Positions 23,276 to 35,169 of a stretch of DNA of 64,000 nt are shown in pieces. This DNA is from Orientallactaga sibirica (taxonomy: Eukaryota; Chordata; Mammalia; Rodentia; Dipodidae). The translations under genes and the position numbers were made by a program. A model generated the notes under the pieces. The model was not told where the DNA came from, did no database searches, and saw only the letters and a program-made list of their open reading frames with translations. Position 1 is the stretch's first letter, and each line of letters begins with the position of its first letter. The stretch lies in contig JAEOAD010000013.1 of assembly GCA_036365145.1 (NCBI GenBank), forward strand, positions 43,589,001 through 43,653,000. Reading direction: 5' to 3'.

Positions 23276-23597
23276 AGGCGTTACAGTTTTGAATCCTTGT
23301 GGAAAAAGCCTGTCTGTCAGGCCAGCCAGGTTTGGCGTGTGCTCCCTATCCATTTGGCTTTTGGGGTGGTGTAGCGGAGATTTTTGTTTTAAATTATAAT
23401 ATTTCCCATTTCTTTCGATGCTGATCAGCATGAGGCAGCTGGAAATGGTGGAAAGATCTTCCTTTAATTTCCACTGTGATGGATTGTTAGTTCACTTAAA
23501 ATGTTTAATTTGTCCATGTGCCCTCAGGCTTTTCAGTAAAAAGCTCGTATAATTATTGTTGGAAGTCACTTTGGACTTAACAAAAATGCTCAGTGAG
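23276..23597. other. Unique intron sequence
   Basis: Nothing recognised. Confidence 0.5.
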
Positions 23598-24398
23598 GGG
23601 CTCGAGAGATGGCTCAGTGGTTAAGGCTCTTGCTTGCAAGGTCTGAAGGCCTGACTACGATTCTCCAGTACCCACATAAAGCCAGATGCACAAAATGGCT
23701 CATTGGTCTGGAGTTCATTTACAAGGAAGGGGCCCTGGCATTCCCATTCCCTTCCTCCTTCCCTCCCTCCTTTTTTTCCTCCTCCCTCCCTCTCTCTCTC
23801 TTTACAAATAAATAAACACACACACATATATACATATTTATTTATTTATTTATTTTGGTTTTTCAAGGTAGGGTTTTACTTTAGCTCAGGCTGACCCAGA
23901 ACTCACTCTGTAGTCTCAGGGTGGCCTCGAACTCATAGTGATCCTCCTCCTTCTGCCTCCCGAGTACTGGGATTAAAGGTGAGTGCCACCACACCTGGCT
24001 TAAATAAACATATTTTTAAAAATGCTCCACGAACGCCAGGCATGGTGGCACATGCCTTTAACCCCAGCACTCGGGAGGCAGAGGTAGAAGGATCACTGTG
24101 AGTTCAAAGTCACCCTGAGACTGCATAGTGAATTTCAGGTCAGCCTGAGTTAGTGTGAGACCTTACCTTGAAAAACCAAAAAAAGCTCCATGAGGGCTGG
24201 ACAGATGGCTTAGTGGTTAAGGCACTTGCCTGTAAAGCCTAAGGACCTAGGTTTGATTTCCCAGTACCCATGTAAGCCAGCTACACAAGGTGGTGCATGC
24301 ATCTGGAGTTTGTTTGTAGTGGTTGGAGGCCCTGGAGCACCCATTCTCTCTATATATGTATATGTCTCTTTCTCAAGTAAATAAGTATTTTTAAAATG
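23598..24398. repeat. SINE block
   Basis: Dip-like(+) 23598-23815; (CA)/(TA)/(TTTA) run 23816-23856; B1(-) 23857-24000; B1(+) 24033-24185; Dip-like(+) 24196-24398. The B1 pair is inverted with a 32-base spacer. Confidence 0.9.
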
Positions 24399-24786
24399 CT
24401 CAATTTGTTGGACTCAGATAGTGCATGCACTGTGGCTCCACTATCCTGGACCAAAGTCCAATACTTAAAATATGCTGAGTTTTGCAGTCCTATATGCTTA
24501 ACTCCTTTCTTTTCAAGAAGAATCATCCCATCTCCTTTACTAGGGATTAACCCACAGAGGCAACATTTAAAGTTCTAGCTTAAATGGCCAGAAGAGCACT
24601 AGGTGATTATTTTCCAGTCTTTGGCTCTCATCTTCTTTCCCTCACTTGGCCTGTTCTCTCCTTGTTAGACACACAGGCCTTCTCTTACTCCTGTTGCACC
24701 ATTCTTGCCTCTTACTCTTCTGAATCTTTCTAGCTTGTCCTGGACCAGTTGAGCAAGATGCTTTCCAAGACTCCCCTTTTTCATAC
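24399..24786. other. Unique intron sequence
   Basis: Nothing recognised. Confidence 0.5.
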
Positions 24787-24952
24787 TTTTTTTTTTTTTT
24801 TTTTTTTGGTTTTTCAAAATAGGGTCTCGCTCTAACCCAGGCTGACCTGGAATTCATTATGTAGTCTCAGAGTGGCCTGCAGCTCATGGCGATCCTCCTA
24901 CCTCTGCCTCCCCAGTGCTGGGATTAAAGGCGTGCACCACCATTCCTGGCTC
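24787..24952 (-). repeat. B1 SINE
   Basis: Antisense, near-complete, with a 24-base T tract at its left edge. Confidence 0.9.
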
Positions 24953-26194
24953 CCTTTTCTTTTCTTGATTACAGGGGAAAGGAGGCACCTCTTGAGGATG
25001 CCCATGAGTTCATATTCACAAGTAGGAGCAGCAGAACGAGTCTGTCACAGCCGAAGTTCATACCTGTAGTGTAGTTCAGGGTTTTCTAGCACCAGGCTTC
25101 CAGGCCCATTGCTTATGTTGATTTTTGACTCTTGTCTTATGTTCAGGCCATGATGAGGAATGAATGCAGTACATGTTTGTGACATATGTCAACATTTTCT
25201 AGAGTGTGCATACTTATTCTGCAGAAGGTAGCACTGGGATAACCAGAAACCTCTTTTTTAAGGCTTCCTACAGAAGAGAAGTAAGAAATAATTCTCCTCC
25301 AGGGAAGTGCATAATTGAGAAGCTGTCTGCATGCATAAGAAAACAGACTCCGTGACTGCTCTGTAAGCACAGAGAGGTGGCCAGGGCAATTGTTTCCCTT
25401 GCTTCTTGGTGTTTGTATAAGGCCCACAGGTCCAGTGCTGCACATGCTGCTCTCCACGGGGCAGCCAAGGCCATGGGCTTCAGAAGCTTTTGGCCTAGAA
25501 AGCTGGGCGTGGGATGTGCCTGCAATCTTAGCCCTAGGGAGGGAGGCTGAGTGTCTGGTCAGCATGGACTCAAAACAAACAAAACAATAAAAACAATAAA
25601 ACCAAAGGAAAAGCTCTGAAAAAAAAGGGGAAGCTTCTGGCCTGGGGTTGGATGGGGGTGGGGAGTTCTGCTCACTTTTCCTAGCCTGCCCATCCTGTTT
25701 CCTTCCTTCTGGCTCCTCTTTTTTCCTTGGAAATTTTGCCCTTCCTGATAGTAAATAGGAATATTGGGAAGGTTCTAGACCCTTTGGGTGTAGAGTACCC
25801 AGTTTTTCCTACCATTTGAAACCTTTTGGCACCCAACAGCCTTACTTATGACAGTCTGATTTGTTCATCCACCTCACCCACTTCAGGGTATGAAGGAGTT
25901 CTGGAGCCAAAGCCTCATGTGTCATCCTTCCCTATGTCTTATTCTGCCTTGGCCTAAGGGAAGCAAAGCCGAGGGGGAAGGGACCAATTACCCCTTCCAT
26001 GTCCTTCCAGTGTTTCTGTGCTGTTCAGTGTAACCTGACTCCCCAAGGTTAAGAACCGAGTTGGGAGACTGACCAGGGAAGATAATCACACACTGTAGGT
26101 CTGAAATCCTTTCAGTACTTATACATGTCGCATATGTGTGAGATGTATATTGGGATGTGGAGCCTGTGTGGCTCAGAGCTGCATTTTATTATTT
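24953..26194. other. SINE-poor intron sequence
   Basis: Unique except for an old B1(+)-like copy at 25500-25600 (AGCTGGGCGTGGGATGTGCC, A-rich end). A 140-codon minus-strand open frame at 25143-25565 overlaps open frames in other phases and shows no domain. Confidence 0.55.
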
Positions 26195-26350
26195 ATTTTT
26201 TTTTTTTGGTTTTTGGAGGTAGGGTCTCACTCTAGCTCAGGCTGACATGGAACTCACTATGTAGTCTCAGGCTGGCCTCGAACTCACAGTTCTCCTCCTA
26301 CCTGTGCCTCCCAAGTGCTGGGATTAAAGGCATTCACCACCATGGCTGGT
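26195..26350 (-). repeat. B1 SINE
   Basis: Antisense copy, complete. Confidence 0.9.
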
Positions 26351-27277
26351 GTAGCTACCCTTTTAGATAAAGGTTAGTGACCATGCTTGTCCTTCATCTT
26401 AGGGCTAGGCAGGGGAGGGGGTGTCACCCAGGAGCATGTAAGACCCAAACATGACGGATACCATGACTACTTTGGTGCGAAGAATGGCCAGAGAGGAGGG
26501 CAGCTTCTTCCCTTTGGAAGATTGAGTTCCAGTGGGGCTTAGAGGGAAAAAGAAGTCTGCAGGCTTTCTCTTAAATGTCCAGATGGATTGAGGCAATCCA
26601 GCATGGAAGATCTGATTTCATTTGTCGTCTTCCCCAATTTTTCTCTCTCTCTCTCTCAATAATTTAATCTTCAAAGCATGTCACATGTGTTAGTTAACAC
26701 TTATGGCTTTCCCGGGAGGTAGGCAAGTGGGAACACCTCCCCCATTTGTGAAGTTCAGGGACTAGACAGACAGGTGCTAGGGCCTCAGGTAGGTGAGCCA
26801 CAGAGAAGCAGAGTGAGGCATTGGACTCACTTGTTCACTTGGCTGCCCTGGGAACTCTTCCCCTGTACTCCCAGTGGCCTTCTGAGCAAGGTGTTGCAGT
26901 GGAAATCACTTCTCCCAAGTCAGCTGGCTACCCTTTATGGATTCTGTTGATTGGGAAGTTGGTCCTTTGTATCCCATGCTCAGGACTTAAGCAGAGGCTC
27001 TCTCATAGGGTTTGCTCCCTCCCATGCAGACAGTAGCTTCAAGTACTCCCTGCACTTGGGAATGGGTGGGAAATCCATGCAGGATAGTCAGATGTAGAGA
27101 AAAGTTAGAGGCTGAACTTTTCTGGCAGCTCACTTTGATTGAATAGGGCTGGAAGGCCTTGAAGAGGTCCTGTCCCTGTTGCTAGCCTGTCTTCAATGCT
27201 GGTCTTTGCCTGGGCTGGGGATGAAGCCAGTTTGCTGGGTATCTGAGCAATTTCTAGAGTGCTGTGTTATTTTATTT
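26351..27277. other. Unique intron sequence
   Basis: No repeats beyond a short (TC)n at about 26643-26656. No exon recognised. Confidence 0.55.
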
Positions 27278-27790
27278 TTAGTTTTTTTTTTTTTTGAGGT
27301 AGGGTCTCACTCTAGCTCAGGCTGACCTGGAATTCAGTCTCAGGGTGGCCTTGAACTCACAGCGATCCTTGTATCCTGCCTCCTGAGTGCTGGGATTAAA
27401 GGTGTGCACCACCACTCCTGGCTATTTTTAGTTAGCTATTTGGGGTGGGGGGGTCAGATAAAGAGAGAATGGGCATGTTAGGGCCCCCAGCCACTGCAAA
27501 CGAACTCCAGATGCATGCTGGCTTATGTGGGTCATGGGGAATCAAACCTGGGTTCTTTGGCTTTGCAGACAAGCATCTTAACTGCTAAGCATTCTCTCCA
27601 GCCCTAGAGTGCTGTGTTAAAACTGAATTTCAGCCGGGCATGATGGTGTACACCTTTAATCCCAGCACTCAGGAGGCAGAATTAGGATCACTTGAGTTTG
27701 AGGCGTACCTGAGACTACATAGTGAATTCTAGGTCAGCCTGGGCTAGAGTGAAACTCTACCTCAAAAAACCAAAAATAATTAAAAAAACA
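27278..27790. repeat. SINEs just upstream of the YPEL2 exon
   Basis: B1(-) 27278-27424; Dip-like(-) 27430-27605; B1(+) 27632-27790. The nearest SINE ends about 210 bases before the splice acceptor. Confidence 0.9.
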
Positions 27791-28000
27791 AAAACCAAAA
27801 ACCTGACCTGAATTTCCCTTTCTACCAAAGCAGCAAGATATGAGGGATTTGACTGGGTGCAGGATGGCGAACACAGAAGGGAATCGTTTTCTCCTGCCAG
27901 TCTTTGTTTCCCTCTCTCTGGGTGGTACTTGAATTCTTCTTTCCTTCCTGGAAACCTCTGTCCATCGGCTAATGGTATTCCCCTTACCTTGGCACTGCAG

Positions 28001-28197
28001 GCAGCTGAGAACCAGCACTCGACCTCTGCCTGAAGGTCCTTCCTTTGAAGACGTCACCAGTGTGTGGAGCCTGCCCCACACCCACCCTCTGCCAAACCAC
28101 GGCCTTTACCTGTGTCTTTCGGTGTTTCCCGTGCGACCCGTCCTGTGGGAGTGCCTCGTGGGCTGCCCCGGAGTTCACCCCACGCTCAGCGGCGCCA
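28001..28197 (+). other. YPEL2: 5' untranslated part of the YPEL2 exon
   Basis: A pyrimidine-containing stretch ending TTGGCACTGCAG (to 28000) is the best 3' splice site upstream of the start codon, which makes the exon about 314 bases long. The stretch contains no ATG, so this exon adds no ATG-initiated upstream ORF. It is GC-rich and free of SINEs, unlike both flanks. The YPEL2 frame stays open upstream from the Met back to a TGA at 28006-28008, but without an ATG. The exact acceptor is inferred. Confidence 0.7.
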
Positions 28198-28314
28198 ATG
28201 GTGAAGATGACGAGATCCAAGACTTTTCAGGCATATCTGCCCTCCTGCCACCGGACCTACAGCTGCATTCACTGCAGAGCTCACTTGGCCAATCATGATG
28301 AACTGATTTCCAAG
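28198..28314 (+). CDS. YPEL2: Yippee-like protein, first coding exon (residues 1-39), YPEL2
   Basis: The reading frame starts [20 protein letters not shown] and continues [19 protein letters not shown], then meets a GT donor (AAG|GTACAT) in phase 0. This is the N-terminal third of the Yippee zinc-binding domain. Cys23 and Cys26 (C-I-H-C) form the first CXXC pair; the second pair (CENC) lies in a later exon not seen here. Within the family, Arg6 and Ser16 fit YPEL2, whereas YPEL1 has Lys6 and Asn16, YPEL3 starts MVRISKPK and YPEL4 has a different N-terminus. The full protein is about 119 residues. YPEL proteins are small conserved proteins reported at nuclear and mitotic-apparatus sites; their biochemical role is poorly defined. 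The start is the family's usual Met; its context has C at -3 and G at +4, so it is not a strong Kozak site. No stop or frameshift and clean splice sites argue for a functional gene, not a retrocopy. Neighbouring sequence is intron with SINEs. Confidence 0.93.
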
Positions 28315-28416
28315 GTACATGATTCCTGCAGGCCTTTTTGCCTACCACTGGGGAGGACACTTACCACTCCTAGGGTTGCAGAGGTTTGCAAGCAGGGATA
28401 TTGGTATGCTTTTTAA

Positions 28417-28610
28417 AACAAGCATTTTTATTTATTTATTCATTTGCAAGTGGGGGTAGTAGTGTGGACACACTAGGGCCTCTTGCCACTGCAAAACAAT
28501 TCCAAATGCACAGGCCACTTTGTACATCCAGCTTCACGTGGGTACCGCGGGAATCAAAGTTGGACTCAGCAGGCTTTGCAAGCAAGCACCTTGAACCACT
28601 GAGCCCCCAT
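28417..28610 (-). repeat. Dip-like SINE, about 100 bases past the YPEL2 donor
   Basis: Antisense and fairly diverged (CACTAGGGCCTCTTGCCACT, CAAGCACCTTGAACCACTGA), so an older insertion. Confidence 0.75.
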
Positions 28611-30000
28611 GTATGCTGTCTTATCCAGGGAGGGGCTCCCTCAACTGACTTGCAGAAACAGGGTAGTGGTTTAGTAGGGAACTTTGGCAATTAGATGTCA
28701 TCCATGTTGGAGTCTTTAGGGGCCAGTAGTTTATAGGCCAGATAAAGGTGAGGCTAAGGAACAGTCAGAGACATACATGGTTGCTTGTTGGCCTTAAGTA
28801 GTAGATGAAAAATGCTTTCTCCTTGGCAAGTGAATTCTGAAGTAAGGAAGAAAGGGCCTTCTAGAGGATGATTTGTTTTGTTTTGTTTTGAAGTGCCTGG
28901 GATTGAACCCTGATTCAGGGCCTCTTGCACACTAGGTAACTATTCTACCACTGAGATGAATTCTCATCCCCAGTATGCAAGGTTTATCAGCTAAGACAAG
29001 ACAGCCCCTGGCTAGCCCCAGGGAGAGGTGTGAGGCTGTGGCATTATGAAAATTAATGTGCTCTGAGGAGGCCCAAAGGTGACTTGTTAGGAGCCACCCT
29101 CCTGGTTTTGTGGGAACCTTTAGGGCTTATACGTGTGGCCATATGGGGTGACATGTAGTCATAATCAGAAGATAGAATGGAACCCTATTTTCCTTCAGTA
29201 GCTTTGGCAACTGCTTCTAAAGTTGGGGCTGGGGGTCACTAATAAAATAAACCCCACATCCCTGTTATGCAATACAGGAACTGAATCCTTCAGGCAGTGT
29301 TCTCAAGGGGAGCCATCTCCCTCCTGGCCCTAGATTCCCAGAGGAGGAGAAACAGGTTTTACTAGTCTAGATGACAAAGAGAGACCATGGGAGGATTTCC
29401 CCTTAGACAGCATCTTTCCTCAGAGCCTAGACTTCATGTCATTAAAGTACAAACAAACAAACATTTATGCAGACCCAGACTGAGTTAAAAATTACAAGTA
29501 CTGCTGGAGAAGGGGGCCTTGGCTTTCTCTCTGCCTGTGGTTTGGTAGCCACAGCCCAAGAGGGGTGAGGGGTCCAGTTAGTACTTCCAGAACATTCCTC
29601 TCCAGCTGGCTGATTTGATATAGGAGGCGAAGTGAACAAGACTGCCAAATAGCCAGATCTGTGGTAGTGGATTCTGCAATAAAGCCCCAGGACCGAATCC
29701 TTTGTTCTAGTCTATTCTAAGATATTTAGTAACTACATTCTTGATGCCTACAGCTCTCAAAGTCCTGGCTGGACTTCTCACTCTGCCCCACTTTCTCTTT
29801 GAATTTCTGAAAATTCTTTTTTATACTATTTATATTTCATCCAGCTTTTAGCGTCCTTCTATGTCATCTCATCTTGTCAAAGATTCTCTTTGAGTTTGGG
29901 GAGTGGTCCCTTGTCTGGAAATTTGGGTGTGGGAGGTTGTATCAGTAAGAGAAAAGCAGCCAGTGTCCTGGGTATTGGACTTTCAAAGAAAGTGTAATTT
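28611..30000. other. Intron sequence with one ID SINE
   Basis: ID(-) 28885-28975 (GGGATTGAACCCTGATTCAG, ACTAGGTAACTATTCTACCA). The rest is unique, with no exon seen. Confidence 0.6.
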
Positions 30001-30553
30001 AAAAAATTTATTTATTTGAGAGAGAAAGAGGTGGAGTAGGGGAGGGAGAGAATGGATGCACCAGGGCCTTCAGCAAATGAACTCCAGTTGCATGCACCAC
30101 CTTGTGTATCTGGTTTACATGGGTCCTGGGGAATCAAACCTAGGTCCTTTGGCTTTGCAGGCAAATGCTTTAACCACTAAATTTTCTCTCCAGCCCGTTA
30201 TGTAACTTTTTTAAAAATTATTTTTTATTAGAGAGAATGGCCATGACAGGGCCTCTAGCCACTGAAAATGAACTGCAGATGCATGCCCCACCATGTGCAT
30301 CTGGTTTATGTAGGTTTGGGGAGTTGAACCTGGCTGCTTAGGCTTCACAGGCAAGTGCCTTAACTGTTGAGCTATCTCTCCAGCCCTGAAAGTGTAAAAA
30401 AATTTTTTTTGAGGCAAGCCCAACAGACTGGGCTTTTTTTTTTTTCCAAGGTAGGGTTTCACTCTAGTCCAGGCTGACCTGGAATTCACTATGTAGTCTC
30501 AGGGTAGCCTCAAACTCAGGGTGATCCTCCTAACTCTGCCTCCTGACTGGCCT

Positions 30554-30590
<37 letters not shown>

Positions 30591-30860
30591 GTTGTGTCAG
30601 GGCCTCTAGCCACTGAAATTGAACTCCAGATGTGTGTGCCCCCTTGTGAGCATGCATCACTGTGTGTCTGGCTTATGTGGGACCTGTAGAGTCGAACATT
30701 TTAGCATCCATATATGCTATGTTTGGTTTTGAGACAGGATCTTATGTAGCCCAGGCTAGCCTTGAACTTGCTATGTAGTCAAGGGTGACCGTGAACTTCT
30801 AATTTTCCTTTCTACACCTCACAAGTGTTGGGATTACAGGTGTGTGCTCTTACGCATACT
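30001..30860 (-). repeat. Antisense SINE run
   Basis: Dip-like(-) 30001-30197; Dip-like(-) 30205-30388; B1(-) 30428-30550 cut short at CTCCTGAC; Dip-like(-) 30553-30700, long-form type with (GA)n and head lost; old B1(-) 30722-30860. Confidence 0.85.
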
Positions 30861-30966
30861 AAAAACTACTACCTGACACTTCCACTAACCCTCCTAAGAA
30901 CTCTCTAAAGTAACTGGTTAATTAAATTTTATACCAGTGCAGGCTAGTAGAAAGTCCAAGATCTGA

Positions 30967-31095
30967 ACCTGGGAATGGTTGTGGACGCCTTTAAGCCCAG
31001 CACTTGTGAAGCTGAGGTAGAATGTTCACTGTAAGTGTGAGGCCAGCTTGGGGCTACGGCCTGGGTCAAGGGTGAGACATTGCCTCAGAACAAAC
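30967..31095 (+). repeat. Old B1
   Basis: Sense copy, diverged: GGAATGGTTGTGGACGCCTT, AGCCCAGCACTTGTGAAGC, GTGAGACATTGCCTCAGAAC. Confidence 0.65.
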
Positions 31096-32184
31096 AAGCA
31101 AGCAAATAAGCCCAGACAAACCAATCATGAAAATAACAACAAAAAGTTCAGAGAGGAGAGGATGATTACTGTGAACAGGAGTTCTAGACGAGGTCCTTGT
31201 TTGAGATGGACAGAACTTGGATCTGTATATGTGCTAATCTAATCTATTGAACCAGTTAATGGTGCCTTGATGGTCTGCCAGTTCCTCACCATATTTCAGG
31301 CACTAGGAACTGAGCCACCCAAATGTGCAGATAGGGGTATTGCAGGCCTCTGCTAACAGTATCTCCCTTTTACCTCTTCTCATGAGCTCCTTCACGTCCT
31401 TGGGTTGTGTTCTGTCAGAACTTGACATGGCAGAAAAGCAAATGGTCAAATAAATGGACGGGTAGAGTTTGAGTCTTGGGGGAAGAGGCAAGGAATAAGC
31501 AAAAAAGACCTTGTTGGCTTCACATCCTCCTTCCTGTCCCATTTTGGGGCAAGAAGGCTCTTTCACAAGTCCAGGCCAAAGTCAGCACAGGCTTTGATTT
31601 CATTGGCCACAACCAGTGCACAGATGGGGTGCATTAGAGCTGGATGATTTAAAGCGTTGGGTGAAATGCTTGAGTGGGGAAAGAGCGAGGGAACTGTGGC
31701 TGGCATTGTACAAAGATTCCTTTATTTCACTCCACAGCCACCCCCAGCATTAAATAATCTATACATTCTTATGCAGGTCTGCTTAATGGAAAGATCATTG
31801 CCTCAGCCCCCTCCTTGGAAAATGGGCCTTTCTTTTCATTTTCCCCTCTCTTCCATTTAAGAAAGTTCAAGGAGAGAATGTCCCTCCTGTTCTCCCCTCT
31901 TCACTTGATCTCCTGTGTGGTTTCAGAATCTGCCCAGTGGGAGTCAGGAGCTGGGCAGCAGATAGCTGGGGTGGTGCAGGAGCGCAGTTAAAGCAGACGT
32001 TGTACTTGGAACAGGACTTTTAGTCAGAAAGCTTGACATTTGTTTGATCAGAAGGAAAACAAGGAGGTCTGCCTTCATTATGGATAAAGTGACACAGAAA
32101 TGGGAGTAAACACCAGGACTTCAAGCTCCCTTCCTATCAACATGGCTAAGCCTTTGTGGAAAAGCATAGTTGTAAAGTTTTTAA
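31096..32184. other. Unique intron sequence
   Basis: About 1.1 kb with no recognised repeat or exon. Confidence 0.55.
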
Positions 32185-32189
32185 AACTT

Positions 32190-32244
32190 TTTTTTTAAGA
32201 TTTATTTTTATTTATTAGAGACAGAGAGAGAAAGAGAGAGATAT

Positions 32245-32278
<34 letters not shown>

Positions 32279-32428
32279 TGAGTGTGTCAGGACCATCTAG
32301 CTACTGCAAACGAACTAGATGTATGTGCCACCATGTTCATCTGGCTTATGTGGGACCTGGGGAATCGAACCTTGGTCCTTAGGCTTCGTAGGCATGCACC
32401 TTAACTGCTAAGCCATCTCTCCAGCCTT
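32190..32428 (-). repeat. Dip-like SINE with expanded (GA)n
   Basis: Antisense; the purine-rich stretch (32218-32278) is about twice the usual length. Confidence 0.9.
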
Positions 32429-32816
32429 AGTTGTAAAGTTTTTAAACCGTTAGGGTCCATATAAATATGGTGATGCAGAAAGTCCTGTGTTAGGCTTTTT
32501 GCCTTCCCAGCTCACTTTATGCCTGGATGCTTAGTTGCCAGTGGGTCAAACCTCTGAGTCTCAATTTCTTACTGAATAAAATGATATTCTCTGTGTTTAA
32601 TGGTATCTTAAGTCCATTAAGGATGCTTACAACAATATACCATAAACTGAGTGGTTTATAAACAGCAGAAATTTCTCACACTTCTGGAGGCAGAAATCCA
32701 AGATCAAGGCTTTGGCAAACTCAATGCCTGAAGTTTTACTTTCCAGTTCACAGATTTCTTCATATTAGTGTGGCCTCACTTAGTAGTGGGAAGGGTATAG
32801 GTATTTTTCTGGCTTC
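32429..32816. other. Unique intron sequence
   Basis: Nothing recognised. Confidence 0.5.
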
Positions 32817-33515
32817 TTTTTATTTATTTATTTGAGAGAGAGGGAGAAAGAAGCAAACAGAAAGAGAAAGAGTGTCTGGGCATGGTGGCACCAGTCTTTA
32901 ATCCCAGTACTCAGGAAACAGACATAGGAGGATCACTGTGAGTTCAAGACCAGCCTGAGACTACATAGTGAATTTTAGGTCAGCCTGGGCTAGAGTGAGA
33001 CCCTACCTTGAGAGAGAGAGAGTGAGTGAGAGAGAGTATGAATGAGTGCACCAGGGCCCTCGGCCATTGCACTGAACTCAAGAGGCATGTACCCTTTTGT
33101 GCATCTGGCTTAGGTAGGTCCTGGGGAATTGAACCTGAGGTCTTTGACTTTGAAGGCACACACCTTAACCACAAAGTCATCTCCTCCAGCCCTCTCTGGC
33201 TTCTTTATTTTAGGCTTTTTAATTTTTTTTGTTTGTTTTTTGAGGTAGGGTTTCGCTCTAGCCCAGGCTGACCTGGAATTCACTATGTGGTCTCAGGGTG
33301 GCCTTGAACTCACGGTGATCCTCATACCTCTGCCTCCTGAGTGCTGGGATTAAAGGCATGTGCCACCACACCCGGCTTATTTGGGCTTTTTGATTGAGTT
33401 TTGTTTTGAGATTCTTTCTGGGTAGGCCAGTGTGGTCTTAAAATTCTAGGTTTAAGAGATCTTCCTACTTCAGCCTCCTGGAAATAAAGGGCATGTGCCA
33501 CTGTGCTTGGCTTAT
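32817..33515. repeat. B1 inside a Dip-like SINE, then two B1
   Basis: Dip-like(-) 32817-33194 is split inside its GA-rich stretch by B1(+) 32875-33012. The B1 has no poly-A of its own, ending TACCTTG then GAGAGA. B1(-) 33225-33380 and an old B1(-) 33385-33515 follow. Confidence 0.85.
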
Positions 33516-33947
33516 CCTGGCCCTCTCATAAGGACGTTATTCCTACTTATGAGGGCTCTGCCCTCATGACCTAATAACCTCTCAGAGGCCAAATTCTTAA
33601 CAGCATCATCTTGGTGGGCTGTCAGCATGAATTTTTGGGCATACAATCACACCATAACACATGGCAAGTAACTGGTACTTCATGTGTGCTACCTCATGCT
33701 GTCCTCAGAGCTGTTCTATAAGAAAGGCATATCTCACTGGGAAGGGAACGGGCTTACCTCATAGCGTTGTTAGAGTGCTTAGATAAGATCATGGTGGTTT
33801 GAAAATGATAAAGCTTCATATGTGTAAATATAAAGGGAGAAAATGTTGGAGTATATTATTACTGTTTAATAGCAAGCAGATTTAAAATAGCCAAGGATTT
33901 CTCTCTCTCTTTTTCTCAAATAAATAAATAAGAATTAAAAAAATAGC
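33516..33947. other. Intron sequence
   Basis: A degraded antisense MIR may lie near 33660-33800 (ACCTCATGCTGTCCTCAGAG); otherwise unique. Confidence 0.45.
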
Positions 33948-33949
33948 CA

Positions 33950-35150
33950 AGGGCTGAAGAGTACACTTAAGGCACTTGCCTACGAAGCCTAAGGACCCAG
34001 GTTTGATTCCCAGGATCCACGTAAGCTAGATGTACAAGGTGTTGCATGTGTCTGGAGTTCATTTACAGTGGCTGGAAGCCCTGGCATGCCCATTCTCTCT
34101 CTCTCTCTCAATAAATAAATAAACAAAATAAAATACTTAAAAAATAGCCAAGGCTGGAGAGATGGCTTAGTGGTTAAGGTGTTTGCCTGCCAAGCCAAAG
34201 GATCCTGGTTCGATTCTCCAAGACCCATGTAAGCCAAATGCACAAGGGGGCGCATGCATCTGGAGTTCCTTTGTAGTGGCTGGAGGTCTTCCTCCCTCTC
34301 TGCCTCCCTCCCTCCCTCTCTCCCTCTCAAATAAATAAATAAAATATATTTAAAAATAGCCAATATAGTTTATATTAAAACCTGGAACAATGGGCAGTTA
34401 TTTTTTTCTTAATATAAAATATTATTTATTTGAAGCTGGGTGGGGTGGCACATGCCTTTAATCACAGCACTTGGGAGGCAGAGGTAGGAGGATCGCCGTG
34501 AGTTCAAGGCCACCCTGAAACTACCTAGTGAATTACAGGTCAGCCTGAGCTAGAGTAAGACCCTACCTTGAAAAATCAAAAAAAAATTATTTATTTGAGA
34601 GAGAGGAAAAGAGTCAGAGAAGGAGAGAATGGCTATGCCAGGGCCTCTAGCTAACACAAACTCCAGATGTATGTGCCACCTTGTGCATCTGGTTTGTGTG
34701 GGTACTGGGGGTTCAAACTTGGGTTCTTGGGCTTCACAGTCAAGTGCCTTAACCACTAAGCCATCTCTCTGGCCCTCTTAATATTTTTAAAATATTTTAT
34801 TTATTTATTTGAGAGAGAGAGAAAGAGGCAGAGAGAGAGAAAATGCGTGTACATGTGGGCCAGGGCCTCCAGCTACTACAAATGAATTCCAGACGCATAC
34901 ACCACCTCATGCATCTGACTCATGTGGGTACTAGGGAATAGAACCTGGGTCCTTCCTTAGTCTTCACAGGCAAGCACCTTAACCGCTAAGCCATCTCTCC
35001 AGCCCCAGTTGTTTCTTTCTTGATGTTGGCAGCCCCAATATAAAAATACACTTTGGGCTGGGCATGGTAGTGCATGCCCTTAACCCCAGCACTCAAGAGG
35101 CACAGGTAGGTGGATCACTGTTCCAGGCCAGCCTGGTCTACAATGAGACT
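33950..35150. repeat. SINE block
   Basis: Dip-like(+) 33950-34142; Dip-like(+) 34149-34352; B1(+) 34434-34588; Dip-like(-) 34589-34777; Dip-like(-) 34787-35005; truncated B1(+) 35057-35150. Confidence 0.9.
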
Positions 35151-35169
35151 ATGGGGGGGGAGGAAAAAA

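Noticed and set aside
25143..25565. 140-codon minus-strand open frame
   Set aside because: Overlapping frames in other phases are also open, the translation has no recognisable motif, and it ends inside a B1-like copy.
28045..28416. Treating the whole 123-codon frame as the YPEL2 protein
   Set aside because: It begins at TTG, and past 28314 it reads through the splice donor into intron; only 28198-28314 matches the family.
34149..34352. tRNA gene (A and B box-like sequences)
   Set aside because: The tRNA-like head lacks a cloverleaf and continues into the SINE body and A-tail; the same holds for all Dip-like and ID copies.
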